Positions 10,172-20,085 of a stretch of DNA of 64,000 bases are shown in pieces. The notes under the pieces were generated by a model. It did not search any database and was not told the DNA's origin. It was given only the letters and a program-made list of their open reading frames with translations. A program made the position numbers and the translations under genes. The DNA is from Novosphingobium aquimarinum (GTDB lineage: Bacteria; Pseudomonadota; Alphaproteobacteria; Sphingomonadales; Sphingomonadaceae). The stretch covers positions 357,756 through 421,755 of the forward strand of contig NZ_WRPO01000001.1 of the NCBI RefSeq assembly GCF_009746585.1, written 5' to 3'. Every line of letters begins with the position of its first letter. Position 1 is the stretch's first letter.

Positions 10172-11147
10172 CGAAGAATCCTCTGGTCTGCTGAAGCCGG
10201 TCGCCGCCGGGCGGCCGCCGCTGGCGCTCATCGCAGGGCCGACCGCGAGCGGCAAGAGCGATTGTGCCGTGCTGCTCGCGCAAGCGCTGCAGCAAAAGGG
10301 CCGCGAAGCCGTGATCGTCAATGCCGACAGCGCGCAAGTCTATCGCGATTTGAGCATTCTGAGCGCGCGCCCGACCGAGGCGGACATGCAAGGTATCGCG
10401 CATGTCCTGTTCGGCAGCTGGGATGGCGCCCATGCCTGCTCTGCCGCCGATTGGGCCGCGGCCGCGCGGCGCGAGATTGCCGCTGCACATACCCGCGATG
10501 CGGTGCCAATCCTGGTGGGCGGCACGGGGCTTTATATGCGCACCCTGCTCGACGGAATTGCCCCTGTCTCCGGGATCGACCCTGCCATTCGCGAAGCGGT
10601 GCGGGCCATGCCGGTCACCGAAGCGCACGCCGCGCTGGCGCGCGAGGATCCGCAGCGCGCGGCCAGGCTGGCTCCCGCCGATACGGCACGCATCACGCGC
10701 GCGCTGGAAGTGGTGCGATCGACCGGGCGAACGCTGTCGGACTGGCAGGATCGGCGCGAAGGCGGGATCGGCGACGCCGTATCGCTGCATCCCCTCATCC
10801 TACTGCCCGACCGCGCGCAGCTCTACGCGCGATGCGATGCGCGCTTCGCGACGATGGTCGATCGCGGTGCCGTTGCGGAAGTCCGCGCTCTGCTCGCGCG
10901 CGACCTCGCGCCCGACTTGCCGGTCATGCGCGCCATCGGCGTTCCCGAAATCGGCGCCTACTTGCGCGACGAGTGCACGCTTGGCGAAGCGAACGCCGCG
11001 GCAGCGCAAGCGACCCGAAATTACGCCAAACGGCAATTCACCTGGTTCCGCCGTCAGCCGCCAGACGACTGGCCGCGAGTCGAGATCACTGATTACAAAT
11101 TCACTGACCTTCGCGTAATTTTATATCGCACATTTGGCTTGACCTGA
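10164..11147 (+). CDS. miaA: tRNA dimethylallyltransferase
   Basis: 327 aa. It has P-loop LIAGPTASGKSDCA, NADSAQVYRDL, the substrate loop GGTGLYMRTLLDGIA and RAIGVPEI, all MiaA signatures. It prenylates A37 of tRNAs reading UNN codons using DMAPP. The ATG at 10164 lies inside the 5' end of serB on the other strand, and the Shine-Dalgarno is poor. A start further downstream would cut into the P-loop, so the ATG is kept. ilvB follows 190 bp later. Confidence 0.93.
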   Translation: MSNEESSGLLKPVAAGRPPLALIAGPTASGKSDCAVLLAQALQQKGREAVIVNADSAQVYRDLSILSARPTEADMQGIAHVLFGSWDGAHACSAADWAAAARREIAAAHTRDAVPILVGGTGLYMRTLLDGIAPVSGIDPAIREAVRAMPVTEAHAALAREDPQRAARLAPADTARITRALEVVRSTGRTLSDWQDRREGGIGDAVSLHPLILLPDRAQLYARCDARFATMVDRGAVAEVRALLARDLAPDLPVMRAIGVPEIGAYLRDECTLGEANAAAAQATRNYAKRQFTWFRRQPPDDWPRVEITDYKFTDLRVILYRTFGLT

Positions 11148-11337
11148 CATTTATAGATGCCTAGGGGCGATGCTCTACCCGCCCTGGAAGTATATGCGGG
11201 AGGAGAGGAGCGGCCCGGCGCGGCATTGTCGTGTCGGGTCTACTCTATTATGGAGCGCGCGAAGCCTCACCGGCCTTGTCCGCCTCGATCAAATACCGAA
11301 CGCTAGGGGCTAAAGGCCCGTTACTAAGGAAGAGAAC

Positions 11338-13080
11338 GTGACCGAAGAGCGCAGCGGCGCAGCCATCCTGGTCGAAAGCCTGGTCAAGCAGGGGGTCGAA
11401 TTCGTATTCGGCTATCCCGGCGGCGCCGTGCTTCCGATTTACGATGCCCTGTTCGACGACGAGCGCATTCGCCACATTCTCGTCCGCCACGAAGCCGGCG
11501 CCGCGCATGCCGCCGAAGGCTATGCGCGCTCGACCGGCAAGGCGGGCGTGGTGCTCGTCACGTCCGGTCCCGGCGCGACCAACGCGATGACGGGCGTTGC
11601 CGATGCCTGGATGGATTCGATCCCGCTGGTGATTATCACCGGGCAAGTCGCGACCGGGCTGATCGGCTCGGACGCGTTCCAGGAAGCCGACACGATCGGC
11701 ATCTCGCGCCATTGCACCAAGCACAACTACCTCGTGCGCGATCCGGCCGAACTGGCAGACGTGATCGACGAGGCGTTCCAGATCGCCACCACCGGTCGCC
11801 CCGGCCCCGTGCTGATTGACATTCCCAAGGACGTGCAAGTCGCCTCGGCGCTGCTGCGCGAAGGACCGAGCCGGCGACGCCAGCGTTATGCGCCGCAAGT
11901 CAAAGCTGCGAACGAGGCAATCCTCGAAGCGACCGAATTGCTCGCCAACGCCAAGGCTCCGGTCTTCTACACCGGCGGCGGCGTGATCAATTCCGGCCCG
12001 CGCGCCAGCGAACTGCTGCGCAAGCTGCAGGCGCTCACCGGTGCGCCCGTGACGTCGACGCTGATGGGCCTGGGATCGTTTCCCGCCGACCATCCGGACT
12101 GGCTCGGCATGCTCGGCATGCATGGCACCTACGAAGCCAACATGACGATGAACGAAGCGGACCTGATGGTGTGCATCGGCGCGCGGTTCGACGATCGCGT
12201 GACGGGCCGCCTCGATGCCTTCGCGCCGAATTCGAAGAAGATCCACATCGACATCGACCGGTCCTCGATCAACAAGACCGTCGCGGTCGATCTGCCGATC
12301 GTGGGCGATTGCGGACACGTGCTGCAGCAGATGATCGAGGCCTGGGGCACTCGCAAGCCACAGGATCTCGCGCCCTGGAAGCAGCGGATCGAGACATGGC
12401 GCGCGCGCAACAGCCTCTCCTATCCGCGTTCGGACATCGAGATCATGCCGCAATATGCGGTGCAGCGCTTGTTCGAACTGACGCGGGATCGCGATCCGAT
12501 CATCTCGACCGAGGTCGGCCAGCACCAGATGTGGGCGGCGCAGTATTATCACTTCTTCTCGCCGAACAAGTGGCTGACGTCGGGCGGCCTCGGCACGATG
12601 GGTTACGGCCTGCCCGCCGCGATCGGCGCGCAGCTCGGCAATCCGGATAGCCTTGTCATCGACATCGCTGGCGACGCCTCGATCCAGATGAACATTCAGG
12701 AGCTGGGCACCGCCAGCCAGTACCGCTTGCCGGTGAAGATCTTCATCCTCAATAACATGTGGATGGGCATGGTCCGCCAGTGGCAGGAGCTAACGTACGA
12801 GAGCCGCTATTCGAACTCCTATTCGGACAGCCTGCCCGACTTCGTGAAGCTGGCCGAGGCCTATGGCTGGGAGGGCATCCGCATCGAGAACGAAGGCCAG
12901 CTCGACGACGGCATTCGCGCGATGATGGATTACGATGGTCCGGTCATCGTCGACTGCGCGGTTTCGAACAATGCCAACTGCTTCCCGATGATCCCCTCGG
13001 GCGCGGCGCATACCGACATGATTCTCCAGGGCGATCACGTTGCGGGCACCATGGACGACAAGGCCAAGGCGCTCGTCTGA
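11338..13080 (+). CDS. ilvB: Acetolactate synthase, catalytic (large) subunit
   Basis: 580 aa from GTG at 11338, preceded by AAGGAAGAG at good spacing. It shows [33 protein letters not shown] with the catalytic Glu, and the thiamine diphosphate motif GDASIQMN...LNN near residue 445. The tetramer joins pyruvate with pyruvate or 2-oxobutyrate to start valine/leucine and isoleucine synthesis, with IlvN as regulatory subunit. First gene of ilvB-ilvN-ilvC. The 190-bp leader holds a 47-codon reading frame without branched-chain codon enrichment, so classical ilv attenuation is not evident. Confidence 0.96.
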   Translation: MTEERSGAAILVESLVKQGVEFVFGYPGGAVLPIYDALFDDERIRHILVRHEAGAAHAAEGYARSTGKAGVVLVTSGPGATNAMTGVADAWMDSIPLVIITGQVATGLIGSDAFQEADTIGISRHCTKHNYLVRDPAELADVIDEAFQIATTGRPGPVLIDIPKDVQVASALLREGPSRRRQRYAPQVKAANEAILEATELLANAKAPVFYTGGGVINSGPRASELLRKLQALTGAPVTSTLMGLGSFPADHPDWLGMLGMHGTYEANMTMNEADLMVCIGARFDDRVTGRLDAFAPNSKKIHIDIDRSSINKTVAVDLPIVGDCGHVLQQMIEAWGTRKPQDLAPWKQRIETWRARNSLSYPRSDIEIMPQYAVQRLFELTRDRDPIISTEVGQHQMWAAQYYHFFSPNKWLTSGGLGTMGYGLPAAIGAQLGNPDSLVIDIAGDASIQMNIQELGTASQYRLPVKIFILNNMWMGMVRQWQELTYESRYSNSYSDSLPDFVKLAEAYGWEGIRIENEGQLDDGIRAMMDYDGPVIVDCAVSNNANCFPMIPSGAAHTDMILQGDHVAGTMDDKAKALV

Positions 13081-13114
13081 GCGTTCGGAACCTTTCCCGA
13101 GAAAGACCATCGAC

Positions 13115-13630
13115 ATGAAGATCGAACAGCAGGCGCCCGAGCGGCATGTCCTGACCGTGACCGTGGACAACGAGGCGGGCATCCTCGCGCGCATCGCGGG
13201 CATGTTCACCGCGCGCGGCTACAACATCGACAGCCTGACCGTCGCCGACATTACCGAGAACCACGCGGTGAGCCGGATCACCATCGTTACCCACGGCCCG
13301 CCGGCGGTGATCGACCAGATCCGTCATCAACTCGACCGGCTGGTGCCGGTGCACAAGGTCGTCGACCTCACCGAGTCCGGTCCTTACGTCGAACGCGAAC
13401 TGGCGCTGATCAAGGTTTCCGGCACCGGCGAGAAGCGCGTCGAGGCGCTGCGCGTCGCCGAGATCTTCCGTGCTCGCCCGGTCGATACGACCACCGAAAG
13501 CTTCGTGTTCGAGCTGACCGGCATTCCCGACAAGATCGACAGCTTCGTCGCCCTCATGCGCGAGCTCGGCCTGGTCGAGATCGGGCGCACCGGCGTGGTC
13601 GGCATGATCCGGGGCGCGAACGAAGCCTGA
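13115..13630 (+). CDS. ilvN: Acetolactate synthase, regulatory (small) subunit
   Basis: 171 aa from ATG at 13115 (MKIEQQAPERHVLTV). An N-terminal ACT domain (VDNEAGILARIAGMFTARGY, NIDSLTVA) binds valine for feedback inhibition. The C-terminal half (RELALIKVS to GLVEIGRTGVVGM) is the typical IlvH/N partner domain. It activates IlvB and confers feedback control. It follows ilvB by 34 bp. A palindromic repeat separates it from ilvC. The symbol ilvH would be equally valid. Confidence 0.95.
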   Translation: MKIEQQAPERHVLTVTVDNEAGILARIAGMFTARGYNIDSLTVADITENHAVSRITIVTHGPPAVIDQIRHQLDRLVPVHKVVDLTESGPYVERELALIKVSGTGEKRVEALRVAEIFRARPVDTTTESFVFELTGIPDKIDSFVALMRELGLVEIGRTGVVGMIRGANEA

Positions 13631-13645
13631 TTTTCACTCACCACC

Positions 13646-14772
<1,127 letters not shown>

Positions 14773-14785
14773 GACTAATAGCTCG

Positions 14786-14821
14786 CGCGAGGCGCGCCGC
14801 AATCGGGCGGCGCGCCTCGCG
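14786..14821 (+). terminator. GC-rich hairpin after ilvC
   Basis: A perfect 15-bp stem (CGCGAGGCGCGCCGC with its complement) closes a 6-base loop (14801-14806). It begins 14 bp after the ilvC stop and ends 11 bp before the next ATG. Only a short T-run (GAGTTT) follows, so termination may be partial, and the stem lies next to the GGAG Shine-Dalgarno of the following gene. Confidence 0.65.
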
Positions 14822-14832
14822 GAGTTTCTCCC

Positions 14833-15243
14833 ATGCGTTTTCGCAACCTCGCCATGGTGTCTCTGCTGACGCCGGCCTTTGCTTTGTCCGCCTGCAATCA
14901 GTCTCCGTCCGAAACCGCCGAGGACGACTTCGCGAGCCGCATCCAGGGTTCGCCCCCGGCGATGCAGGTCGACGCGACGCCTGTTCCCGAAGCGCCGATG
15001 GAGCCGGGCACCGTCACCGATCCTGCGTCTTCGAGCTGCGGTGCGCGGCTTGCCAAGGACTTCGTCGGACAGACCGACAGCCCCGATATTCGCGCGAAGA
15101 TCACCGAAGCTGTTGGCGACAAGGCCCCCGGCGGTATAGAATTCGTGCAGCCCGGCGGATCGGCGAACGCCAAAGCACGACCCGACCGTCTGCGCGTGAT
15201 GATCGACTATACGCAGACCGTGCGCGACTTGCGCTGCGGTTGA
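14833..15243 (+). CDS. Lipoprotein with I78-like (peptidase-inhibitor-type) domain
   Basis: 136 aa. The lipobox LSAC places the lipidated Cys at residue 21. A flexible Pro/Ala/acidic linker covers about 22-65. The C-terminal domain (SSCGARLAKDFVGQT to ARPDRLRVMIDY, ending RDLRCG) has the layout of the peptidase inhibitor I78 family, which binds serine proteases and normally reads DyRpDRLNV...CG. The two terminal cysteines are kept, but DRLNV is replaced by DRLRV. It should be anchored in the outer or inner membrane. A second, better I78 protein lies 0.7 kb downstream. Confidence 0.65.
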   Translation: MRFRNLAMVSLLTPAFALSACNQSPSETAEDDFASRIQGSPPAMQVDATPVPEAPMEPGTVTDPASSSCGARLAKDFVGQTDSPDIRAKITEAVGDKAPGGIEFVQPGGSANAKARPDRLRVMIDYTQTVRDLRCG

Positions 15244-15308
15244 CGGAGGGAACTCGGCAACGCAGCAACGGTCGAAGAAGTAACCGCCAGTAGCAAGGAT
15301 CTCGAGAT

Positions 15309-15980
15309 ATGCATCGCAATCGCATCGCCACCGCCGCCTGCACATTGGCCCTCATCGCCAGCGTCCCCCTGCTCGCCGCGCAGAGCGAACCTGCGGCACC
15401 CAGCCAGGCCCCGGGCGCCGCCGAAGTCTCGCGCATCAGCGGCGGCACGTATCAGGCCGATCCCCAGCACACTCTGGTCGAGTGGAGCGTCGATCACATG
15501 GGCTTTTCGCCCTATTTCGGCCTGTTCGGTTCGATCGATGGCACCTTGCAGCTCGATCCCTCCAACCCCGAGGCCGCCAAGGTCGACGTCACGATCCCGG
15601 TCGCCAAAGTGACCACGGCTAGCGAAGGGCTGAACGAGCATCTCCTCAAGCCGGCCGAAGGCAGCGGCAAGCCCGACTTCTTCGGTGCCAATCCGCAGGA
15701 CGCGAAGTTCGTATCGACCAAGGTGGAGAAGACCGGCGACGATACCGCTCAGATCACCGGCGACCTCACGCTCAATGGCTTTACTCGCCCGGTAACGCTC
15801 GATACCCACTTCTACGGCGCGGGCACGATGCGCGGGCAGGAAAATGTCGGCTTCGAGGCGACCGCGTCGATTATGCGCAGCGATTTCGGGCTCGGCTTTG
15901 CGGTCCCGTTGGTTTCGGACACGGTTGAACTGAAAATCGCCGCGGCCTTCACCAAGAGCGAGACGAATGCGCAGAAATAG
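15309..15980 (+). CDS. YceI family periplasmic protein
   Basis: 223 aa. The signal peptide covers about residues 1-24. The mature protein starts with a linker and then GGTYQADPQHTLVEWSVDHMGFSPYFGLFG, the classical YceI opening. KVDVTIPVAKVTT, GDLTLNGFTRPVTLD and MRSDFGLGF follow. YceI proteins are lipocalin-like barrels that bind isoprenoid or other long lipids in the periplasm; the substrate here is unknown. The last 14 bp overlap the start of the next I78 lipoprotein gene, so the two are probably coupled. Confidence 0.92.
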   Translation: MHRNRIATAACTLALIASVPLLAAQSEPAAPSQAPGAAEVSRISGGTYQADPQHTLVEWSVDHMGFSPYFGLFGSIDGTLQLDPSNPEAAKVDVTIPVAKVTTASEGLNEHLLKPAEGSGKPDFFGANPQDAKFVSTKVEKTGDDTAQITGDLTLNGFTRPVTLDTHFYGAGTMRGQENVGFEATASIMRSDFGLGFAVPLVSDTVELKIAAAFTKSETNAQK

Positions 15981-16281
15981 GATCGCGATCGCTGCCGGCA
16001 GTCTTGCGGCGCTCGCGCTCGCAGGCTGCGCCGGCACCGAGCGACCGGGCGGTTCTTCCGAAGCGATGCCCGCATCCGACGAATGCGGCGCGCAGGCGCT
16101 GCAGGGCTACCTCGGCGCAGTCGCGACAGGCTCCGTCGAAGCCCGCATTCGCGAAGCCGCCGGCGAAGGCCGCGTGCGCGTCATCGGTCCGGATGATGTG
16201 GTGACCATGGACTTCAGGCCCGATCGCCTCAATGTCGAGACCGATGCCGAAGGCCGCATCGTGCGCATTCGCTGCGGTTGA
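15967..16281 (+). CDS. Peptidase inhibitor I78 family lipoprotein
   Basis: 104 aa. The lipobox LAGC puts the lipidated Cys at residue 21. The domain from ECGAQALQGYLGA through GRVRVIGPDDVVTMDFRPDR and LNVETDAEGRIVRIRCG matches the I78 family closely (DxRPDRLNV and the C-terminal CG). Members inhibit serine proteases such as subtilisin-like enzymes. Its ATG lies inside the YceI gene with a 14-bp overlap. With the weaker I78-like protein upstream, it flanks yceI. Confidence 0.85.
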   Translation: MRRNRIAIAAGSLAALALAGCAGTERPGGSSEAMPASDECGAQALQGYLGAVATGSVEARIREAAGEGRVRVIGPDDVVTMDFRPDRLNVETDAEGRIVRIRCG

Positions 16282-16355
16282 TCGCGCCAAAGTCGATCCC
16301 CGCTTTCGCGTCCGCCCCTTTACAAGCCTTGTGCCGGTGCCCATAGGGACCATGC

Positions 16356-16406
16356 ATGACCTACCAGCTTGGCCTTCTTCTTCGACTTACGCGCCCTTGG
16401 GCGTGA
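16356..16406 (+). CDS. leuA leader peptide (16 aa, leucine-rich)
   Basis: A 16-codon ORF, MTYQLGLLLRLTRPWA, too short for routine gene calling, ends 86 bp before leuA. Five of its 16 residues are Leu, all encoded by CTT, a rare choice in this GC-rich genome. AGGGA lies 7-11 bases before the ATG. A short leader with clustered Leu codons before a leucine biosynthesis gene is the classic arrangement for leucine-responsive attenuation. The codons also pair with downstream RNA (see the regulatory feature at 16378-16473). Confidence 0.8.
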   Translation: MTYQLGLLLRLTRPWA

Positions 16407-16473
16407 GGTGATGCGTCGTTCCTGACGGCGCGCTCGGCGCCCAAGGGACTGAATTGCCATCCAAGTCGAAGAA
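16378..16473 (+). promoter_or_regulatory. leuA leader RNA: attenuator-like nested helices
   Basis: The Leu-codon segment 16378-16388 (TTCTTCGACTT) is perfectly complementary over 11 bases to 16463-16473 (AAGTCGAAGAA), 20 bases before the leuA ATG. Inside it, 16394-16403 pairs over 10 bp with 16438-16447. A competing 5-bp hairpin (16427-16431 with 16437-16441) shares the downstream arm. No T-tract follows any hairpin, so I infer control of translation or of Rho access rather than intrinsic termination. A ribosome waiting for Leu-tRNA on the CTT codons would disrupt the outer helix. Confidence 0.65.
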
Positions 16474-16492
16474 TTCCCGAGCGAGACTATCC

Positions 16493-18157
16493 ATGACGAT
16501 GCTGAAAGACCCCCAGGTCAAATACCGCCCGTTCCCGCAGATCGAACTGCCGAACCGGCAATGGCCCACGCGCACCATCGAAGCCGCGCCGCGCTGGCTT
16601 TCGACCGACCTGCGTGACGGCAACCAGGCGCTGATCGATCCGATGGGCGCAGAAAAGAAGAACCGCTTCTTCGAGCTGCTCGTCAAGATCGGCGTGAAAG
16701 AGATCGAAGTCGGCTTTCCGAGCGCAGGCGCGACCGAATTCGATTTCATCCGCGGGCTCGTCGATTCCGGCAAGATCCCCGAAGACGTGCTGGTGCAGGT
16801 TCTCACCCAGTCGCGGCAGGACCTGATCGAGCGCTCGTTCGAAAGCCTGGCGGGCGTTCACGCCGGCATCGTCCACGTCTACAACGCGGTGTCCCCGCTC
16901 TGGCGGCAAGTGGTGTTCGGCATGGAGCGCCACGAGATCCGCGGCATTGCCGAGAACGGGGCCAAGGTCATCCGCGACCAGATCGCCAAGTATCCGCAGA
17001 CCAAGTGGCACGTCGAATACAGCCCCGAGACGTTCTCGACCGCCGAGCTCGATTTCTCGATCGAGTGCTGCGAAGCGGTGATGGAAATTCTGCAGCCGAC
17101 ACCCGAACATCCGATCATTCTCAACCTGCCCGCCACGGTCGAGGCGGCGACGCCCAACATCTACGCGGACCAGATCGAGTATTTCTGCCGCAACCTGCCC
17201 AACCGCGAGAGCGCGATAATCAGCCTGCACACGCACAACGATCGCGGCACCGGCGTCGCGGCGGCGGAGCTGGGACTGATGGCCGGAGCCGATCGCGTCG
17301 AGGGCTGCCTGTTCGGCAACGGCGAGCGTACCGGCAACTGCTGCCTGGTGACCGTGGCGCTCAACATGTACACGCAGGGCGTCGATCCCGGGCTCGACTT
17401 CTCGGACATCGACGAGGTCATCCGCACGGTCGAATACTGCAACCAGCTCAAAGTGCCTGAGCGGCATCCCTATGGCGGCGAACTGGTGTTCACCGCGTTT
17501 TCGGGCTCGCACCAGGATGCGATCAAGAAGGGTTTCGCCGCGCAGGAACAGCGCAACGATCAGTTCTGGTCGGTGCCTTACCTGCCGATCGATCCCGCCG
17601 ATCTCGGCCGCAATTATGAGGCCGTAATCCGCGTCAATTCCCAGTCGGGCAAGGGCGGTTTCGCCTGGGTGCTCGAGCAGGATCAGGGGATCAAGCTGCC
17701 CAAGCGCATGCAGGCGCATTTCTCCAGCCATGTCCAGGAACTGGCCGACGAACTGGGCCGCGAACTGCAGGCAGGCGACATCTGGTCGGTGTTCCGCAAG
17801 GCCTATCGCCTGGACGATCCGCAGCACTTCCACCTCATCGAATACGAAGAAGCCCGCGCGCCCGATGGCAGCCGCATCTTCACCGGCAAGATCGGCGTCG
17901 ATGGCCAGGAGCAGACCGTCTCGGGACGTGGCAACGGCCTGATCTCGTCGGTCGTGGCGACGCTCCGGGAAAGCTTCGGCGTCAATCTGGAAGTGCGCGA
18001 CTACGCCGAGCACTCGATGGGCAAGAGCTCGGATGCGCGCGCGGCGGCTTATGTCGAATGCCTGCGCCCCGATGGCTCGACGGTGTGGGGTGTGGGCATC
18101 GACGAGGATATCGCGACCGCCAGCGTCCGCGCCGTGCTTAGCGCCGCCAACGCCTGA
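16493..18157 (+). CDS. leuA: 2-isopropylmalate synthase
   Basis: 554 aa from ATG at 16493 (MTMLKDPQ); an ATG two codons later and a TTG at 16454 are alternatives. This is the long form of the enzyme. Motifs are STDLRDGNQALIDPM (metal Asp), HTHNDRGTGVAAAELG (metal His pair) and GNGERTGN; the C-terminal regulatory domain includes SGRGNGLISS. It condenses 2-ketoisovalerate with acetyl-CoA, the first committed step to leucine. Probably regulated by the leucine-rich leader upstream and by leucine feedback on the C-terminal domain. Confidence 0.95.
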   Translation: MTMLKDPQVKYRPFPQIELPNRQWPTRTIEAAPRWLSTDLRDGNQALIDPMGAEKKNRFFELLVKIGVKEIEVGFPSAGATEFDFIRGLVDSGKIPEDVLVQVLTQSRQDLIERSFESLAGVHAGIVHVYNAVSPLWRQVVFGMERHEIRGIAENGAKVIRDQIAKYPQTKWHVEYSPETFSTAELDFSIECCEAVMEILQPTPEHPIILNLPATVEAATPNIYADQIEYFCRNLPNRESAIISLHTHNDRGTGVAAAELGLMAGADRVEGCLFGNGERTGNCCLVTVALNMYTQGVDPGLDFSDIDEVIRTVEYCNQLKVPERHPYGGELVFTAFSGSHQDAIKKGFAAQEQRNDQFWSVPYLPIDPADLGRNYEAVIRVNSQSGKGGFAWVLEQDQGIKLPKRMQAHFSSHVQELADELGRELQAGDIWSVFRKAYRLDDPQHFHLIEYEEARAPDGSRIFTGKIGVDGQEQTVSGRGNGLISSVVATLRESFGVNLEVRDYAEHSMGKSSDARAAAYVECLRPDGSTVWGVGIDEDIATASVRAVLSAANA

Positions 18158-18279
18158 GCCGGCGCAGCGGGTCCCGGGGTGTCCCTTGATCGACGTGACC
18201 GTAGCATGGCTGGCAGCACGGGGACCGCTCGACAGGCGCTGCGTCTTTCGCCTATGCGGCGAATTAACCGCACGATTAA

Positions 18280-19239
18280 ATGGATGACAGCATGCCCGTA
18301 CCTGCTCTGCTCAAGGATTTGCGCATTCCGGTGATCGCGGCGCCGATGTTCATCGTTTCGACGCCAGACCTCGTCATTTCGCAAGTCCGCGCAGGTATCG
18401 TTGGCAGTTTCCCCGCGCTCAACGCCCGGCCCGCAAGCCAGCTCGACGAATGGCTGGCGAGGATCTCGGAGGAGACCGCCGACTGCGCCGCTCCCTATGC
18501 GGTCAATCTCATCGTCCACAAGACCAACACGCGGCTCGAGCAGGATCTGGCGCTGTGCGAGAAGTATCGCGTGCCGCTGGTGATCACCTCGCTCGGCGCG
18601 AATGTCGAGGTGAATGACGCGGTCCACGGCTGGGGCGGCCTGGTGTTCCATGACGTGATCAACGATCGGTTCGCACACAAGGCGGTCGAGAAAGGCGCGG
18701 ACGGCCTGATCGCCGTCGCTGCCGGGGCGGGCGGGCATGCCGGCACGCAATCACCGTTTGCCTTGATGCAAGAGATCCGCGCCTGGTTCGACGGTCCGAT
18801 CGCTCTGTCGGGCGCCATTGCTTGCGGCCGCTCGATCCTCGCTGCGCAAGCGCTGGGGGCGGACTTCGCCTATATCGGCTCGCCCTGGATCGCGACGACC
18901 GAAGCCAATGCAGTGGCCGATTACAAGCAAGCGATCGTCGCGGCCGGCGCCTCGGACATCGTCTATTCCGACCTCTTCACCGGCGTCCACGGCAACTACT
19001 TGCGGGCCTCGATTGCCGCAGCGGGTCTGGATCCCGATAACTTGCCCCCGAGCGATCAGAGTGCGCTGAACTTCGGTTCTGGCGGCAACCTGGACGCCAA
19101 GGCGTGGAAGGATATCTGGGGCGCAGGCCAAGGCCTCGCTACGATCGACAGCGTCACCAGTGTGGCCGAGCGCGTCACCCGTTTCGAACGCGAATACCTT
19201 CAGGCAATCGGGTCGCTGGCGGCCGTCACGCGCGCGTAA
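18280..19239 (+). CDS. Nitronate monooxygenase family flavoprotein
   Basis: 319 aa TIM-barrel flavoprotein. It opens with LKDLRIPVIAAPMFIVSTP (family APM motif), has GADGLIAVAAGAGGHAGT (FMN phosphate loop, GGH) and ALSGAIACGRSILAAQALGAD, and YIGSPWIATTEA. NMO-type enzymes oxidise alkyl nitronates, but many family members are annotated only by fold, so the true substrate is uncertain. A GTG or TTG start is not needed; ATG at 18280 or the ATG four codons later fits. It stands alone, 122 bp after leuA, and converges on the next gene. Confidence 0.85.
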   Translation: MDDSMPVPALLKDLRIPVIAAPMFIVSTPDLVISQVRAGIVGSFPALNARPASQLDEWLARISEETADCAAPYAVNLIVHKTNTRLEQDLALCEKYRVPLVITSLGANVEVNDAVHGWGGLVFHDVINDRFAHKAVEKGADGLIAVAAGAGGHAGTQSPFALMQEIRAWFDGPIALSGAIACGRSILAAQALGADFAYIGSPWIATTEANAVADYKQAIVAAGASDIVYSDLFTGVHGNYLRASIAAAGLDPDNLPPSDQSALNFGSGGNLDAKAWKDIWGAGQGLATIDSVTSVAERVTRFEREYLQAIGSLAAVTRA

Positions 19240-19287
19240 GCTTGGCGGGGCGCTTGCCAGGTATCGCTGACCGGTTCGGGTCGCCCG

Positions 19288-20085
19288 TCAGGCCCCGCAC
19301 CACACCAGCAGCAATTTGCCGAAGCGCGAGGGTTCGACAAAGACCGCGCCCTCGTCCCCGAGTTCGATCCTGATCGGATCGTTTGGCACCCCCGACCGCA
19401 TCAAATGATCGACCAGGCGGATTGCCGTGCGCAAGGTTGTGGCGGGTGCATCGCCCGAGGCCGGCTGCACTTGCAATTCCTGGCCCAGGAAATGCGCGAG
19501 GCCCTGGCTTCGCACCGAGCCATCGTCGTTCGGCAGCAGAGCGGTCAGGCCCAGCGCGGGAAACGGCCCGCCCTTAAGCCAGGTTTCGCTGACCCGCATG
19601 AAATAGCCCGGCTCCATCAAGGTTTGCGCGGGACCATAGCCCACCGCCTGCACAGCGAGCGGGCCGATGACGCTCGCGGCAATTCCGCACATCGCGCGCA
19701 CCACGGACGGCATGCCTCCTGCGGATGCGAGGTGCGGCCCGGGTGCGATCGTGATCGCTTGCAGGGGCTCCAGATCGCGCTCGGGTTCGAACCCGTAACG
19801 GATCCGGGAAATTGCGGCATCGCAGGGAGCGCCTGGCGTCAGCACGGCAACATCGAAGGTCATGCCGCTGCAAAGCAGTTCCACTCTACCGGTTTCGTCC
19901 GCGCTGCGATGGCTGATCCTGGCGACGGCTCGCCCGGAACGCGCTTCGCCCAGCGCGGTTTCGAACCCGGCTTCATCCGGCCGCTCGTCCGGTCTGAAAA
20001 AGAGCGACAACGCCGCTTCGCCGGTATTCCTTCCCAGCCTCTCGTTACCCCGAAACGGCCCGGATTCGACTTCTGGCAGTGACAT
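19288..20085 (-). CDS. Conserved hypothetical protein (possibly DUF4261-like)
   Basis: 265 aa from ATG at 20085 (MSLPEVESGPF). There is no signal peptide and no convincing TM segment. The C-terminal half (GLTALLPNDDGSVRSQGLAHF, LGQELQVQP) resembles the DUF4261 pattern of a phenylalanine/leucine-rich strand followed by a Gly-Leu helix and Glu-Leu strand, but this is only a visual impression. It overlaps the 3' end of the flavodoxin-like gene by 41 bp, so the two are likely co-translated. I do not recognise a function. Confidence 0.6.
   Translation of the reverse strand: MSLPEVESGPFRGNERLGRNTGEAALSLFFRPDERPDEAGFETALGEARSGRAVARISHRSADETGRVELLCSGMTFDVAVLTPGAPCDAAISRIRYGFEPERDLEPLQAITIAPGPHLASAGGMPSVVRAMCGIAASVIGPLAVQAVGYGPAQTLMEPGYFMRVSETWLKGGPFPALGLTALLPNDDGSVRSQGLAHFLGQELQVQPASGDAPATTLRTAIRLVDHLMRSGVPNDPIRIELGDEGAVFVEPSRFGKLLLVWCGA

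Noticed and set aside
11170..11313. 47-aa ORF upstream of ilvB as a branched-chain leader peptide
   Set aside because: Its Leu, Val and Ile codons are not clustered and it is too long for a typical leader; only a small GGGC/GCCC hairpin follows, without a T-tract.
11248..12552. Minus-strand frame opposite ilvB
   Set aside because: Antisense shadow of a clear acetolactate synthase; no domain recognised and composition is typical of shadow frames.
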